DNA from: Paraglaciecola sp. MB-3u-78
GTDB taxonomy: Bacteria > Pseudomonadota > Gammaproteobacteria > Enterobacterales > Alteromonadaceae
Length of the DNA stretch: 64,000 nucleotides
Assembly (NCBI RefSeq): GCF_002835935.1
Contig: NZ_PJCF01000001.1
Location: 186,001 to 250,000, forward strand
Direction: 5' to 3'
Below, piece by piece: positions 10,196-20,263 of this stretch. How positions within the stretch are numbered: the stretch's first letter is position 1; each line of letters begins with the position of its first letter. The position numbers were made by a program, and so were the translations under genes. A model generated the notes under the pieces. It was not told the origin of the DNA, did no database searches, and was given only the letters and a program-made list of their open reading frames with translations.

Positions 10196-10999
10196 TTAAC
10201 TATTTAGCAAAGACAACACTTGGCCTTGTTGTTGATTTGCCATGCCTTGCACCGCAAGACTGGTTTGACTCAAGATACCTGCGGCGACATTTTCAGACGC
10301 AGCCTGAGCAAAGTCAGTATCTTGGATACGGCTTCTGGCCGCAGAAACATTGATATCAGTTTGCGTTAAATTTCGCGCTGCACTTTCAAATTGATTTTGA
10401 GTTGCACCTAAATCTGCTCTAGCACTACCGACAAACTCGGTCGCGTTATCAGCTATAGCTATCGCGTCTTCTGCACCTTGGGCAGTACTTAAATCCACAT
10501 TCAAAATATCATTCAAGCCGGCCGCTACATTTTGCGTGGCCACACCAATTTTTTGTCCCCCATTAGCACGCACCTGAAAATCAATATTGCCATCACTGGA
10601 TAACAAAGATTTACCCGCAAACTCGGTTTGCTCGATAGTTTGTGAAATATTCTCTTGAAGTTGGGTGACTTCTGATTGAATAGCCTTACGGTCGGAATCG
10701 CTTAACAAACCGTTACCCGATTGCACAGACAATTCACGTATACGATTCACATCTTGGTTAATTCCAGCTAGACCACCTTCAGCCACTTGTGTCAAAGAGA
10801 CACCGTCAAAGGCATTCGAAATAGACTGACGATTACCTTCAACCTGAGTGGTCAAACGGTCAATAATCTGCTGAGCCGCGGCACCATCGGCTGCGCTATT
10901 AATACGCTTACCTGATGACAACTTCTCGAGTATAGACTCTTGCTTGTTTTGAACTTGCTGTAACAATGATGTATTAAATTCAGTATTTAAACCAATCAT
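10196..10999 (-). CDS. Divergent flagellin-like protein
   Basis: A flagellin-family protein of 267 residues if the ATG at 10999 is used. I prefer it to an ATG 16 codons further upstream because AGGATAAG lies just before it and flagellins begin with a short hydrophobic N-terminus. It keeps the D0/D1 core (KLSSGKRINSAADGAAAQQI; ARSRIQDTDFAQAASE) and lacks variable D2/D3 domains, but it departs from the two other flagellins here: the N-terminal NVSSLNA motif is missing, Gly/Ala replace AADDAAG, and the C-terminus reads QVLSLLNS. It could be a minor filament or cap-proximal flagellin. It is monocistronic, next to flrA, at the edge of the glycan island. Confidence 0.88.
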   Translation of the reverse strand: MIGLNTEFNTSLLQQVQNKQESILEKLSSGKRINSAADGAAAQQIIDRLTTQVEGNRQSISNAFDGVSLTQVAEGGLAGINQDVNRIRELSVQSGNGLLSDSDRKAIQSEVTQLQENISQTIEQTEFAGKSLLSSDGNIDFQVRANGGQKIGVATQNVAAGLNDILNVDLSTAQGAEDAIAIADNATEFVGSARADLGATQNQFESAARNLTQTDINVSAARSRIQDTDFAQAASENVAAGILSQTSLAVQGMANQQQGQVLSLLNS

Positions 11000-11148
11000 A
11001 GACTTATCCTCATGTATCTTGGGTAAAGATAGCAAAGAACTGGTCAAATGTTAAACATCCTTGATGTTATTAGTTTATACCTAACAACTTAAATACATAC
11101 CTATTCAATTTATTTAGCGACTGTGAGCATAGGAAATAATGCATTCTC

Positions 11149-11739
11149 TTATGTTAATATTTTGAAGTGATGATGAACGGCATCGAGCAAATTATTACAG
11201 GGAGAGGCAACAAGATTTCTCTTATCTGCAACATCCACTAAAAATAAAGAACCTATACCGGCATTACTACCGGCCTCAATATCAGAGATGCGGTCTCCCA
11301 CTAAAACAGATTGCGCTAAATCGAGGTTATGCTCATTTTTCGCCCTTAAGATCATTCCAGGTTTAGGTTTACGACATTCGCAATCTTCCACATAGGCAGC
11401 TAATCCAATAAGAGGATGGTGAGGACAAAAATACACATCGGTGACGTCAATTTCTTCTTTTTGAAACTCTTTCAACATCCAAATATTCAATTCAGAAAAT
11501 TGATTTAATGTGTAATATCCCCGTGCAATACCAGATTGATTAGTAATTATAATTATCTTATATCCCTGAGATAATATGATCCTACACGCATCAAAAACAC
11601 CATTTATAAAGTGGAAATATTCAGATGTACTTACATAATTTAGCTCAGTGTTGATAACACCATCTCGGTCTAGGAAAAACGCTTTGTTCATTTTGTTATC
11701 AGTTGTATGCATTTGTGAGCATTTATCTTTGATTTTCAT
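11149..11739 (-). CDS. gmhB: D-glycero-D-manno-heptose-1,7-bisphosphate 7-phosphatase (GmhB-like)
   Basis: A HAD-superfamily phosphatase of GmhB type that removes the C7 phosphate of heptose bisphosphate during NDP-heptose synthesis. It has the nucleophile motif DRDGVIN, the TNQSGIARG motif, the zinc-binding region CPHHP...DCECRKPKPG, and the acidic motif VGDRISDIEAG. Two starts are possible: the ATG at 11739 (196 residues) or an internal ATG at 11691 that begins MNKAFFLDRDG, where the family usually starts. The gene is divergent from the alcohol dehydrogenase. Three other heptose enzymes lie in the island. Confidence 0.87.
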   Translation of the reverse strand: MKIKDKCSQMHTTDNKMNKAFFLDRDGVINTELNYVSTSEYFHFINGVFDACRIILSQGYKIIIITNQSGIARGYYTLNQFSELNIWMLKEFQKEEIDVTDVYFCPHHPLIGLAAYVEDCECRKPKPGMILRAKNEHNLDLAQSVLVGDRISDIEAGSNAGIGSLFLVDVADKRNLVASPCNNLLDAVHHHFKILT

Positions 11740-11797
11740 TCAGATATATCTAACTATACAGATAATAAAAATGATAATAACTTGATAGGCCAAATGA

Positions 11798-12835
11798 ATG
11801 AAGTTTACCGGCGCAGTATTGATAAATACAAATCACCCTCTGCAACTTGTTGAAGATATTCAGGTACCTAAGTTACTGGCGGGACAAGTATTAGTTAAAG
11901 TCGCATTTGCAGGTGTATGTCATAGCCAATTGATGGAACAAAGTGGTGAAAGAGGCATTGATAAATATCTGCCTCATTTGCTTGGACATGAGGGAACGGG
12001 CACCGTGATAGACATAGGTGAAGGAGTGAACAAAGTTAAGGTCGGCGATAAAATAGTGTTGGGCTGGCTCAAGGGAGATGGCATGGATGTTGGTGGAAGC
12101 GTCTATGATTCACCAATGGGTAAAATCAATTCTGGTGCAGTCACTACTTTTAGTGAGCTGACTGTAGTATCAGAAAATCGCTGTTATCCGTTGCCAGCTA
12201 ACATCTCCATGCAAGAAGGTGTGTTACTAGGTTGTGCGTTACCCACAGGAATGGGCATAGTAAAAAATCAAGTTAAACCCGATTCAAATACCACTATTGG
12301 GATTTTGGGTTTAGGTGGTATTGGCATGAGTGCATTGATTGGCGCAACGTGTTTACCTCATAAATCACTGATTGCTATAGATACTAATGAACAAAAGTTA
12401 GCACTCGCAAAAACACTAGGTGCGAACTATTGTATCAATCCAGCCAAGCAAAACGTCAATGCGGAAATACAAGCATTGACTGCTGGGAAGATGTTGGATT
12501 TTGCAGTTGAAGCAGCGGGCGCTTGTCAAACAATTGAATTGGCCTTCTCGCTGATAAACAAACAAACTGGGAAATGTATTTTTGCGTCTCATCCTCCAGC
12601 GGGACAAAAAATCCAAATAGACCCATTCGAGTTAATTTGCGGAAAGACCATCACTGGTAGTTGGGGCGGATGCTCTCATCCAGAGCATATGAGCCAGTTT
12701 GTATCTAAAAATAAATCAAAGCTAAATTTTTCACCTTTTATGTCAAACACCTATAAATTAGCTAATATCAACATCGCAATGGATGATTTAGCTAAACAAA
12801 AACTCCTTCGAGCCATTATTTGTATAGATAATTAG
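11798..12835 (+). CDS. Zinc-type alcohol dehydrogenase family oxidoreductase
   Basis: A medium-chain NAD(P)-dependent dehydrogenase of 345 residues. The catalytic zinc ligands C41 (GVCHSQ) and H64/E65 (GHEGTG) are present, and the dinucleotide motif GLGGIG lies near residue 173. The four-cysteine structural zinc loop is absent. The substrate is not clear. It is the first of three plus-strand genes (dehydrogenase, Maf, nucleotidyltransferase), so a role on a sugar or sugar precursor of the flagellar glycan is an inference from context. Confidence 0.82.
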   Translation: MKFTGAVLINTNHPLQLVEDIQVPKLLAGQVLVKVAFAGVCHSQLMEQSGERGIDKYLPHLLGHEGTGTVIDIGEGVNKVKVGDKIVLGWLKGDGMDVGGSVYDSPMGKINSGAVTTFSELTVVSENRCYPLPANISMQEGVLLGCALPTGMGIVKNQVKPDSNTTIGILGLGGIGMSALIGATCLPHKSLIAIDTNEQKLALAKTLGANYCINPAKQNVNAEIQALTAGKMLDFAVEAAGACQTIELAFSLINKQTGKCIFASHPPAGQKIQIDPFELICGKTITGSWGGCSHPEHMSQFVSKNKSKLNFSPFMSNTYKLANINIAMDDLAKQKLLRAIICIDN

Positions 12836-12967
12836 GTAAATATTTCTGAGAAACCGAGTACGAGTTGATTCGTGTGAATTTTTACACCTTAGATTGTCAA
12901 ACAACTGACTGGTCAAATAGGTCTAATTATTGCTTTAACAATATGACTATTAAAAAAATTAAAAACC

Positions 12968-15900
12968 ATGCTAAAAAATATACGCCTACACATTGAAAAA
13001 GATGAACAAAAACAAACCGAACTTGATGAAAAGTTAGCCGGTCACATACTGACCACTCACAATAGCAATCTCAATGCATTTCAACGCTACATCCCTTCTT
13101 TATTGCCCTATGTGAAAAATACTGACTTAGCCAACCACTCGATTTTCATCAATAAATACGGTGAAAATAATATTGTTGATTACGGTATGGGCCGCACCTT
13201 TTATGGCTTTCATCCCGAAAAAGAGGTGCTCGAGCAGTTGTCTCGGGTTGAACAATACTGCCCTGAAATTATTTTCGAAGCACCTCAATCAAACCATGGG
13301 GATGACACTTGCCAAGCATCAAGCATTGAAGAACTACAAAGTGTCAAACTCAGAAACCAGCAACAAGCCATGCCATATGAAATTGAATGTTTAGTGGTAC
13401 TCGGGTGTGGCCTAGGTATTCATTTAAGTCATTTATTAAAACAGCACAAAATTAAAAACTTACTGATTTACGAGCCGGAATTACAGTACTTCCAATGTTC
13501 AGTTATGACCACGTCTTGGCAAGATATTTTTACCTTAGCAAAAGTACACAATACCGCTATTTTTCTGCAACTTGAAAAAGATGGCAGAGACCTGATTAAA
13601 GACGCAAACGAACTAATTGAGCATTGTGCTATTTCCAGCTTTCATATTTACAAACACTACAACCATCAAGTGTTCGACTCGTTATACAAAGATTTATGCG
13701 AACGAAGTTGGAGTGAAATTGAAGACAGTGGCTTTAAACTGAAGTCGAAGGAAAGTTACTTAGACTTTCTGCCAAGTTGGACACCCAACATAGACTTAGC
13801 AAACCATTCGTTGTTGGCCGCTCCGAACGATAAACTGGCAAACAACCTTAAATCTTTTAAAAAGTTTTTCCCTGAAATTTATAAAGAATACAAAGATTAC
13901 ACACCTAAAAAATGGCTGCCAGTAGCCAATGCTTCTGGTGAAGTCAACCTTGTAAAAATAGACAGCTTACACTCGTGGTACGGTGAGTCTCCTAAACATG
14001 ATTGCACCTTAAATTTCGAAAACTTTAACGAACAACCCAACAAAGATGGTCTAGTACTGGGCTACAGAGGCACCAAACTCGCCCACTACATCCATTATCA
14101 ATTTGTAAAAGAAACCGAAGAACTACTAAAACAAGCCGAAGAAGAAGTAGGCGTCCTTCCCGAAAATGTGCCATCAATCATTATGTTTGGTTTAGGTGTA
14201 GGTTACCAATTAGAAAAATTACTTGATGAACATACAGTCGAAAAGCTGTTTATCTGTGAGCCAAACCCAGACTTTTTTTATGCTTCGCTGTTTGCCATAG
14301 ATTGGCAAGCTATATTTGAAACAGTGGAAGAATCAGAAACACGGATATACTTAAATATAGGCGACGACGGTACTAATTTATTCAGAGATTTACTGAGCCA
14401 ATTCTACGCCATTGGCCCTTATATTTTGAACAGTACCTACTTCTATCAAAGTTACTACAATGCCGCTTTAAACTCCGCTATCAGCCAACTAAGAGAACAG
14501 TTACAAGTGGTGATATCCATGGGCGAATATTTCGACCATGCTTATTTTGGAGTCGCACATACCAAAGAAGGCATGAGGCGGAAGATCCCTGTTTTAGAGG
14601 CTAATCCAGCAAGCAAACTCAATTACGACAATAAAGAAGTACCAATATTTATTGTAGGCAATGGCCCGTCTTTAGACAGCTCGATTGATGCCATCAAAGA
14701 ATGGCAAGGCCAAGCGATAGTAGTTAGCTGTGGAACGGCCCTACAAGCCTTACACCGGCACGGAATCACGCCGGATTTTCATGCCGAGATAGAACAAAAT
14801 AGAAGCACCTATGACTGGGCTGTGTTGATAGGCGATTTAGACTACTTAAAAAACATCACCCTCATATCATGTAATGGCATCCATCCTGACACCTGCGACT
14901 TGTACAAAGATGTACTGATAGCGTTTAAAGAAGGCGAATCTTCTACAATATCTGCACTCAACGTATTGGGCCGAAAAAACTTTACAACACTACTCAACGC
15001 TTTTCCCACTGTTAGTAATTTTGTCATCGACTTATTCAGCACTATCGGGTTCACCAGTATCTACCTAATTGGTGTCGATCTGGGTTTTGTCGATGTTAAG
15101 CATCATCACTCGAAGTCTTCTGGTTATTACCAAGAAGATGGAAAAGAAACCTACGACTACACAACAAGTGCAAACACCTCCTTAATAGTGCCGGGAAATT
15201 TTCGCCCCACAGTCAATACTAAGCACGAGTTTAAAGTCTCACGGCAAGTAATCGAACAAGTCACTAGTTCTAAACCCAAAGAACAGGAGTTTTATAACTG
15301 CAGTGACGGCGCAAGAATTAAAGGAACACTGCCTATTAGGACCGATGATTTGCTAATAATGGCTACTGAAAATCAAAAAATACAAATCGTTGAAAAACTA
15401 AAAACACTAATATTTTCAACCAAAGAACTTGACAATTATATTGAAAAGTTTGAAAAACAGTTTTCTCATGATTTATTGATAGAGGAACTCAGTTCTTTTG
15501 AAACACTTTTAGAAAAAGATGTGGCAAGCAAAGACGATACTCAGAAGATAATCACAAAACAAAAAGAAATGCTGTTTACGTCATATAAAAAGGGTAACTC
15601 ACTACTATTTTATTATTTGTATGGGACTGTGAATTATGCAAATGCAGTTTTGACAAAATTAATCAATACACAATCAGAGTCAGCCATTACCAACGAAATA
15701 TGTAATCTAGCTAAGGAAAAATGGCTCCATACAATAGAAAAAATAAAACTGATTTTACTGGATGATATGCCCAATGATTTTGATACGTCCACTTACGGAT
15801 TGCATACAAGAGAAGCAAAACTTTTAGCCATGAAATACCGAAAAGAAAAGCTATTAATTGTTACCGATTCTGAAAAATTCAAGAAAGTCGCCCAACACTA

Positions 15901-16495
15901 TTTAGCAACATATTACCCGTGGTTAGAAAACTTCCACATTCTGACATCGCAAGACAGCTTAAACTATAATCAACAGCCAAATTATTCAGTGTATTACTTA
16001 GCAAACACACAAAACGTCATTAAAGGCGAGGATAGTACAGTTGTATTGACAACCAAAGTTGAAAATATGAAATATGCCAATAGCGAAGTTAATTATCTAT
16101 TTATGCCACTGGTAAATAAAAAAGTAGCTCTAACCGACACTGTGACATACATACACATAGCATTGCGATATTGCCTAGGTAACCACAATAGTCCTATAGT
16201 ACTTCCTAAAACTTTTGTTAGTGACACATCTGATTTTGGTGAACAGCCCATCGAAATACCTACAGAGAGTTATTATTTATATGATTATTGTTGGTATTTG
16301 TGCCTATACCCTAAAAACTCTAATTCCAATCTAGAGATAGAAAAAATTTCAAATCACGGTTCAAGGGGGAAACGTTTGCTAGAAGAGCTCAAAATGAAAC
16401 ATCTTGTTTTAAAGCCCATTTCACACGAGAACATGTGTGAACTAAGAACAGGACATTCAGTTTTGTTAAGGTCAATACGGGAGCAAAGTAAATGA
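12968..16495 (+). CDS. Maf-family flagellin glycosyltransferase (DUF115, MptE-like)
   Basis: Maf (motility-associated factor) proteins transfer nonulosonic acids to flagellin before export. The DUF115 core is clear near residues 560-620 (IFIVGNGPSLDSS, then VVSCGTALQALHRHGITPDF). This protein is unusually long at 1,175 residues. It has two Rossmann-like N-terminal segments of the same type, near residue 143 (LVVLGCGLGIHLSHLL ... IYEPE) and near residue 404 (IIMFGLGVGYQLEKLL ... ICEPN), each followed by a W-Q-(D/A)-IF motif. The C-terminal third is less typical. The stop overlaps the next start by 4 nt. Acceptor flagellins and the pse genes are in the same window. Confidence 0.88.
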   Translation: MLKNIRLHIEKDEQKQTELDEKLAGHILTTHNSNLNAFQRYIPSLLPYVKNTDLANHSIFINKYGENNIVDYGMGRTFYGFHPEKEVLEQLSRVEQYCPEIIFEAPQSNHGDDTCQASSIEELQSVKLRNQQQAMPYEIECLVVLGCGLGIHLSHLLKQHKIKNLLIYEPELQYFQCSVMTTSWQDIFTLAKVHNTAIFLQLEKDGRDLIKDANELIEHCAISSFHIYKHYNHQVFDSLYKDLCERSWSEIEDSGFKLKSKESYLDFLPSWTPNIDLANHSLLAAPNDKLANNLKSFKKFFPEIYKEYKDYTPKKWLPVANASGEVNLVKIDSLHSWYGESPKHDCTLNFENFNEQPNKDGLVLGYRGTKLAHYIHYQFVKETEELLKQAEEEVGVLPENVPSIIMFGLGVGYQLEKLLDEHTVEKLFICEPNPDFFYASLFAIDWQAIFETVEESETRIYLNIGDDGTNLFRDLLSQFYAIGPYILNSTYFYQSYYNAALNSAISQLREQLQVVISMGEYFDHAYFGVAHTKEGMRRKIPVLEANPASKLNYDNKEVPIFIVGNGPSLDSSIDAIKEWQGQAIVVSCGTALQALHRHGITPDFHAEIEQNRSTYDWAVLIGDLDYLKNITLISCNGIHPDTCDLYKDVLIAFKEGESSTISALNVLGRKNFTTLLNAFPTVSNFVIDLFSTIGFTSIYLIGVDLGFVDVKHHHSKSSGYYQEDGKETYDYTTSANTSLIVPGNFRPTVNTKHEFKVSRQVIEQVTSSKPKEQEFYNCSDGARIKGTLPIRTDDLLIMATENQKIQIVEKLKTLIFSTKELDNYIEKFEKQFSHDLLIEELSSFETLLEKDVASKDDTQKIITKQKEMLFTSYKKGNSLLFYYLYGTVNYANAVLTKLINTQSESAITNEICNLAKEKWLHTIEKIKLILLDDMPNDFDTSTYGLHTREAKLLAMKYRKEKLLIVTDSEKFKKVAQHYLATYYPWLENFHILTSQDSLNYNQQPNYSVYYLANTQNVIKGEDSTVVLTTKVENMKYANSEVNYLFMPLVNKKVALTDTVTYIHIALRYCLGNHNSPIVLPKTFVSDTSDFGEQPIEIPTESYYLYDYCWYLCLYPKNSNSNLEIEKISNHGSRGKRLLEELKMKHLVLKPISHENMCELRTGHSVLLRSIREQSK

Positions 16496-17193
16496 AAGCA
16501 GTGTTGCTTGCCGCAGGATTGGGTTCAAGGTTAAAACCATTAACCAATACAATACCTAAGTGCCTAGTACCCATTCTGAATAAACCACTGTTGGACTACT
16601 GGTTAGAACTAACTCTAGAATCCAAACACATAAGCGATGTTTACATTAACTTGCATTATCTCAAAAATAAAGTGACAGAACATATAGCCACTCATTGGCG
16701 ACACGAAAAACGGATTACTCTATACAGTGAAGAACAACTAAAAGGCACAGCAGGTACTTTAAATGGGCTAAACAAGGAACTAACCGGTAGTCCCTTACTA
16801 GTCATACATGCCGACAATTTATCTAAGTTCAACCTTGATAGTTTTATTCACGCTCACCAAACAAGGCCAGATAATTGTGTTATGACTATGATGCTATTTA
16901 AAACCGATGCTCCTTCAACTTGCGGCATCGTAGAGCGTGATGAAATGGCAAGGGTAATTACCATGCATGAAAAAGTTCCTAATCCTCCTGGAAATTTAGC
17001 TAATGGTGCGGTGTATATATTTGAGCCTGAAGTATTAGATTGGATAGTAGGCAACGAAGCAGCAGACATTAGCGCAGAAGTAATCCCGGCTTTTCACGGC
17101 AAAATTTATTCATGGCTTAACAATGTATACCACCGTGATATTGGTAATCCACAAAGTTATGCATTAGCTCAGCAAGAGTTCACTAAACGCTAA
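16492..17193 (+). CDS. Sugar-1-phosphate nucleotidyltransferase (HddC-like)
   Basis: A 233-residue nucleotidyltransferase with the NTP-binding signature LAAGLGSRLKPLT and the IPKCLVPI motif, a GTAG segment and a HADN metal-site motif. Short members of this family activate mannose-1-phosphate or D-glycero-alpha-D-manno-heptose-1-phosphate with GTP (HddC). With GmhA, a heptose kinase-like protein and GmhB in the same island, the heptose version is the better guess, but this is inference. It overlaps the Maf gene by 4 nt (ATGA). Confidence 0.8.
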   Translation: MKAVLLAAGLGSRLKPLTNTIPKCLVPILNKPLLDYWLELTLESKHISDVYINLHYLKNKVTEHIATHWRHEKRITLYSEEQLKGTAGTLNGLNKELTGSPLLVIHADNLSKFNLDSFIHAHQTRPDNCVMTMMLFKTDAPSTCGIVERDEMARVITMHEKVPNPPGNLANGAVYIFEPEVLDWIVGNEAADISAEVIPAFHGKIYSWLNNVYHRDIGNPQSYALAQQEFTKR

Positions 17194-17210
17194 CTTTATG
17201 GAATTGAGCT

Positions 17211-18701
17211 TTACAAAAGCTGCACAATCGCTCGATTAAAGCGTTTCGCATCTATAGGTTGATTGCCAACATTACTCACTTGACATGCCGCGGCCACAGA
17301 GCCAATAAATGCAGCTTCCCAAATATTGGCCCCAGCCGCCATTGCAATTGCTGAGGCCGCAAATAAGCAATCACCTGCACCAGCTGGATCAACAGGATTA
17401 GCAGCTAAAGCTTTTACTCTATCATTATCCCAATGGCTATCATTGATCGGATTGTGAATTAATATCCCTTCATCGGCAAGTGTCACAAACAGATTTTTAC
17501 ACTGCGCCTCTGCGGTTAATTTTTGGGCTAATATCACCAACCCATCTCTATCATTTTTAAGGGCCACTCTAATTTCACGCTCGGTAGGCGTAATTAAATG
17601 CATATTCTTAAATCTAGAGATATCTCCAACTTGTGAGGAAGTTTGACTATCGGCAGCAAGAATAACGTCCTTATCAGCAGCAAAAGCTATGATGTCATCA
17701 ACTAAAACTTGCGGTAACATGCCATAATTAAAATCTGAGAAGAGAACAACATCGGCTGTATCAATCGCAGACTTAAGAGCATTACCTATAGTGGTTTTCA
17801 AGGCCTCAGATATGTCGTGAGATCTGACCTCGTTTACTCTAAGTAAGGTTTTATTACCTACACGATAACGAGTCTTCAAAATAGTAGGTCTTGTATCATC
17901 CTCATAAACGAAAGGTTTAACACAGTATTCGTTTAGCCTCTGGCGCACAAAGTTAGCATGCTCATCTTGCCCCACAACAGAAAAATAACTGACGTCCGCA
18001 GCACCCAATGATTTAGCATGCCCAGCGACGATGCCTGCGCCACCTAAAAAGAACTTCGACTCTTCTGGAGTAACGACAATAGTAGGATCTTCTTGGGACA
18101 TTCCCACAGCACTGCATTGTACATATTGATCAACAATGGTATCCCCAATCACCAGTACTTTTTGCAGGCTAATTTTATCAATGATATCGAGAATATTATC
18201 GCGGTTTATCTTATGCCTTGCCAAGTAACCGTTCAACTTATCAGATTGCACATCGGCAGATGCGGGCCTATTGCCAAGATATGAATACGAGCTAGATCGA
18301 CTATTACCTGAACTAAAAATAAGTTTTCCGCCTAAGGCTTCCAACACAGATTTTTCAGGGTTAAAGGTATTTTCGTACTCTTTACCTTTCACCACAGCCC
18401 AGGGTTTTATGTGTTTTATCAAATTTTCAACAGATTGTGTGCTGATAAATGCCCGGTCGACATATTCCAAAGAAGAGATAACCTCAAGTCTATGTTCTTC
18501 ATTCAAATATTCTGGATTGTGAATAATCTGATCCGAATTCACAGCAACAACCAGCATTTCGCCACATTCTTTAGCAAAGCGCAGTAAACGCACATGTCCA
18601 GGGTGCAAAATATTAAAATTGCCACTGACCAATACGACTTTTCGCCCAAGAAAAGTTGACTCTAATAGATTATTTTCCGATTCAATTTGTTGTTTTAACA
18701 T
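17211..18701 (-). CDS. HldE-like bifunctional heptose kinase/nucleotidyltransferase, reversed domain order
   Basis: Residues about 20-150 form a cytidylyltransferase-like fold with the HxGH motif (FNILHPGHVRLLRF). Residues about 170-496 form a PfkB-type sugar kinase with GIVAGHAKSLGA in the substrate lid region and the catalytic DPAGAGD motif near 445. Canonical HldE has the kinase first and the nucleotidyltransferase second; here the order is swapped. Expected role: phosphorylate heptose-7-phosphate at C1 and/or nucleotidylate the product. It converges with the nucleotidyltransferase at 16492. Confidence 0.82.
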   Translation of the reverse strand: MLKQQIESENNLLESTFLGRKVVLVSGNFNILHPGHVRLLRFAKECGEMLVVAVNSDQIIHNPEYLNEEHRLEVISSLEYVDRAFISTQSVENLIKHIKPWAVVKGKEYENTFNPEKSVLEALGGKLIFSSGNSRSSSYSYLGNRPASADVQSDKLNGYLARHKINRDNILDIIDKISLQKVLVIGDTIVDQYVQCSAVGMSQEDPTIVVTPEESKFFLGGAGIVAGHAKSLGAADVSYFSVVGQDEHANFVRQRLNEYCVKPFVYEDDTRPTILKTRYRVGNKTLLRVNEVRSHDISEALKTTIGNALKSAIDTADVVLFSDFNYGMLPQVLVDDIIAFAADKDVILAADSQTSSQVGDISRFKNMHLITPTEREIRVALKNDRDGLVILAQKLTAEAQCKNLFVTLADEGILIHNPINDSHWDNDRVKALAANPVDPAGAGDCLFAASAIAMAAGANIWEAAFIGSVAAACQVSNVGNQPIDAKRFNRAIVQLL

Positions 18702-18816
18702 AGCGTAAAAGGAGCCACCTAACTGTTATATTGCCTAAACTTCTCGGTCGTATTTCAACAACTACGATAAGTCACATATATTCATCTTATGGTCGCCAAA
18801 TAAAGTAGCATTAATT

Positions 18817-19965
18817 TTATTGATTCTCATCAACACAGACAAAACTTACATACTGCTGACTTCTGCCCCAAAAACCAGCAAAAGATGCAAAATCAACCTC
18901 CTCAATTGAACTCCCATCTAACAGTTTTTTAACTGCGGTAACATAGTCGGTAATAGCCTGTGAAGTGATGGGTTGAGAGTCGTTTATCTCAGCGCAGATA
19001 TCACTTAACAAGTTAAAAACACCTATCCATAATTGTTCGTCTGCAGAGCCCCAAACCGAATGGTGATTGTTATACAACACCTCTACTTTAGCTTTAATTG
19101 ATGCAGACATTTGTGCATCACTAACATGTGACGGTTCATTTTTATTTAAGAAGTTGATTTCTAGGCTTTTATACTGTGTGATCAAATCAGATAGTGAACC
19201 ATTGTTGTTCTCTATCAATTCTTTGTACCAGCGCCAATCCTGCTTAAATGTAGGACTCGCACCTAAATATTCAAAGTTATCCTGAAGAGTTGTCGCGGCT
19301 TCTTCTACGGAGAATTGATAGTTCCTCCCCCACGGGTGTAATATTACATCAGCCACCCAATCTTCTGTCATCCGACTCACAAATTTGAGATGCGCAAGGT
19401 GTGGTCCAAAAAACTGGCATAACTTAGCCATTTTTTGTTCACTATCATCAGATTCAAAAAAGGGAAATAACATCCTTCTCATAACATCAGCCAATAAAGA
19501 TACATAAGTCGCAGTGGTAACAACCAATACGCCTCCAGGCCGGACATATTTGGACATTTTATGAAGCAGCTTCGACGGATTGTCCTGACCTGGTAATAAA
19601 CCTTCAGCCAAGACCAAATCGTATACTCGATTATCTTTGTAATCTTCGATCAAACATTGCTCAAGCTCAATCGATGATGCGCAATTAAAATCACCATCAT
19701 TGATTCTAGACTCAAGGTACTTGAATCCTACAGTTGATCCTTCGACCAACTTATACAGTTTTGGCTTTAAACTAGCTGTATATAGCGCATTATCACCAGA
19801 ACCGGGACCGAACTCCAGGACACTACAGTTCTCAACCATTGCAGGTGGAATACCTAGTTGCAAATAAAGCCCCCGGCGCCGATTGAAATGCTCATTGCCC
19901 TTTTTAACTTCCTGTCTTACCGGCACAGAACCAAAACTATTATAAAAACTAACAAAATTTCCCAC
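18817..19965 (-). CDS. SAM-dependent methyltransferase
   Basis: A class I methyltransferase fold with SAM motif VLEFGPGSGDNALYTA and the later LVLAEGLLPG and VRPGGVLVVTTATY segments. The open frame begins with an ATG at 20019, but no ribosome site precedes it; a GTG at 19965 has GAGG six bases upstream and gives 382 residues, so I prefer it. The C-terminal half is not assignable. It is the most 3' gene of the long minus-strand sugar operon. The AT-rich gap 19966-20263 upstream holds no other gene. Confidence 0.72.
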   Translation of the reverse strand: MGNFVSFYNSFGSVPVRQEVKKGNEHFNRRRGLYLQLGIPPAMVENCSVLEFGPGSGDNALYTASLKPKLYKLVEGSTVGFKYLESRINDGDFNCASSIELEQCLIEDYKDNRVYDLVLAEGLLPGQDNPSKLLHKMSKYVRPGGVLVVTTATYVSLLADVMRRMLFPFFESDDSEQKMAKLCQFFGPHLAHLKFVSRMTEDWVADVILHPWGRNYQFSVEEAATTLQDNFEYLGASPTFKQDWRWYKELIENNNGSLSDLITQYKSLEINFLNKNEPSHVSDAQMSASIKAKVEVLYNNHHSVWGSADEQLWIGVFNLLSDICAEINDSQPITSQAITDYVTAVKKLLDGSSIEEVDFASFAGFWGRSQQYVSFVCVDENQ

Positions 19966-20263
19966 TACAACCTCTTTATGGTTATATAAATATGATACAA
20001 ATCGATACCTACATTCCAATGGCTATTCATGATTTTAAAAAAACATAGAATGTTTACAATCGACCCATTGTTTATTACAGTATGATTTGACATCGTATAT
20101 GCAATTGAATTGATCTTATCAATTAATTAAATTTAACTACTTAAATGTATCGGCGAAAGATTGAAGACCTTAAATTAACAAAGGTTGAAATAAGCCAATA
20201 TGCTACAAACATATAATTAAAACTAGAATTTAATGATCTGAATGAAACATTCCTTGATACGCG

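Noticed and set aside
11032-11046. Sigma-54-like site upstream of the divergent flagellin
   Set aside because: The -12 half is perfect (TTGC) but the -24 half reads TGACCA, losing the essential GG; too weak to list as a promoter.
11000-11047. Upstream ATG extending the divergent flagellin by 16 codons
   Set aside because: The added residues do not look like a flagellin N-terminus, and AGGATAAG sits just before the ATG at 10999.
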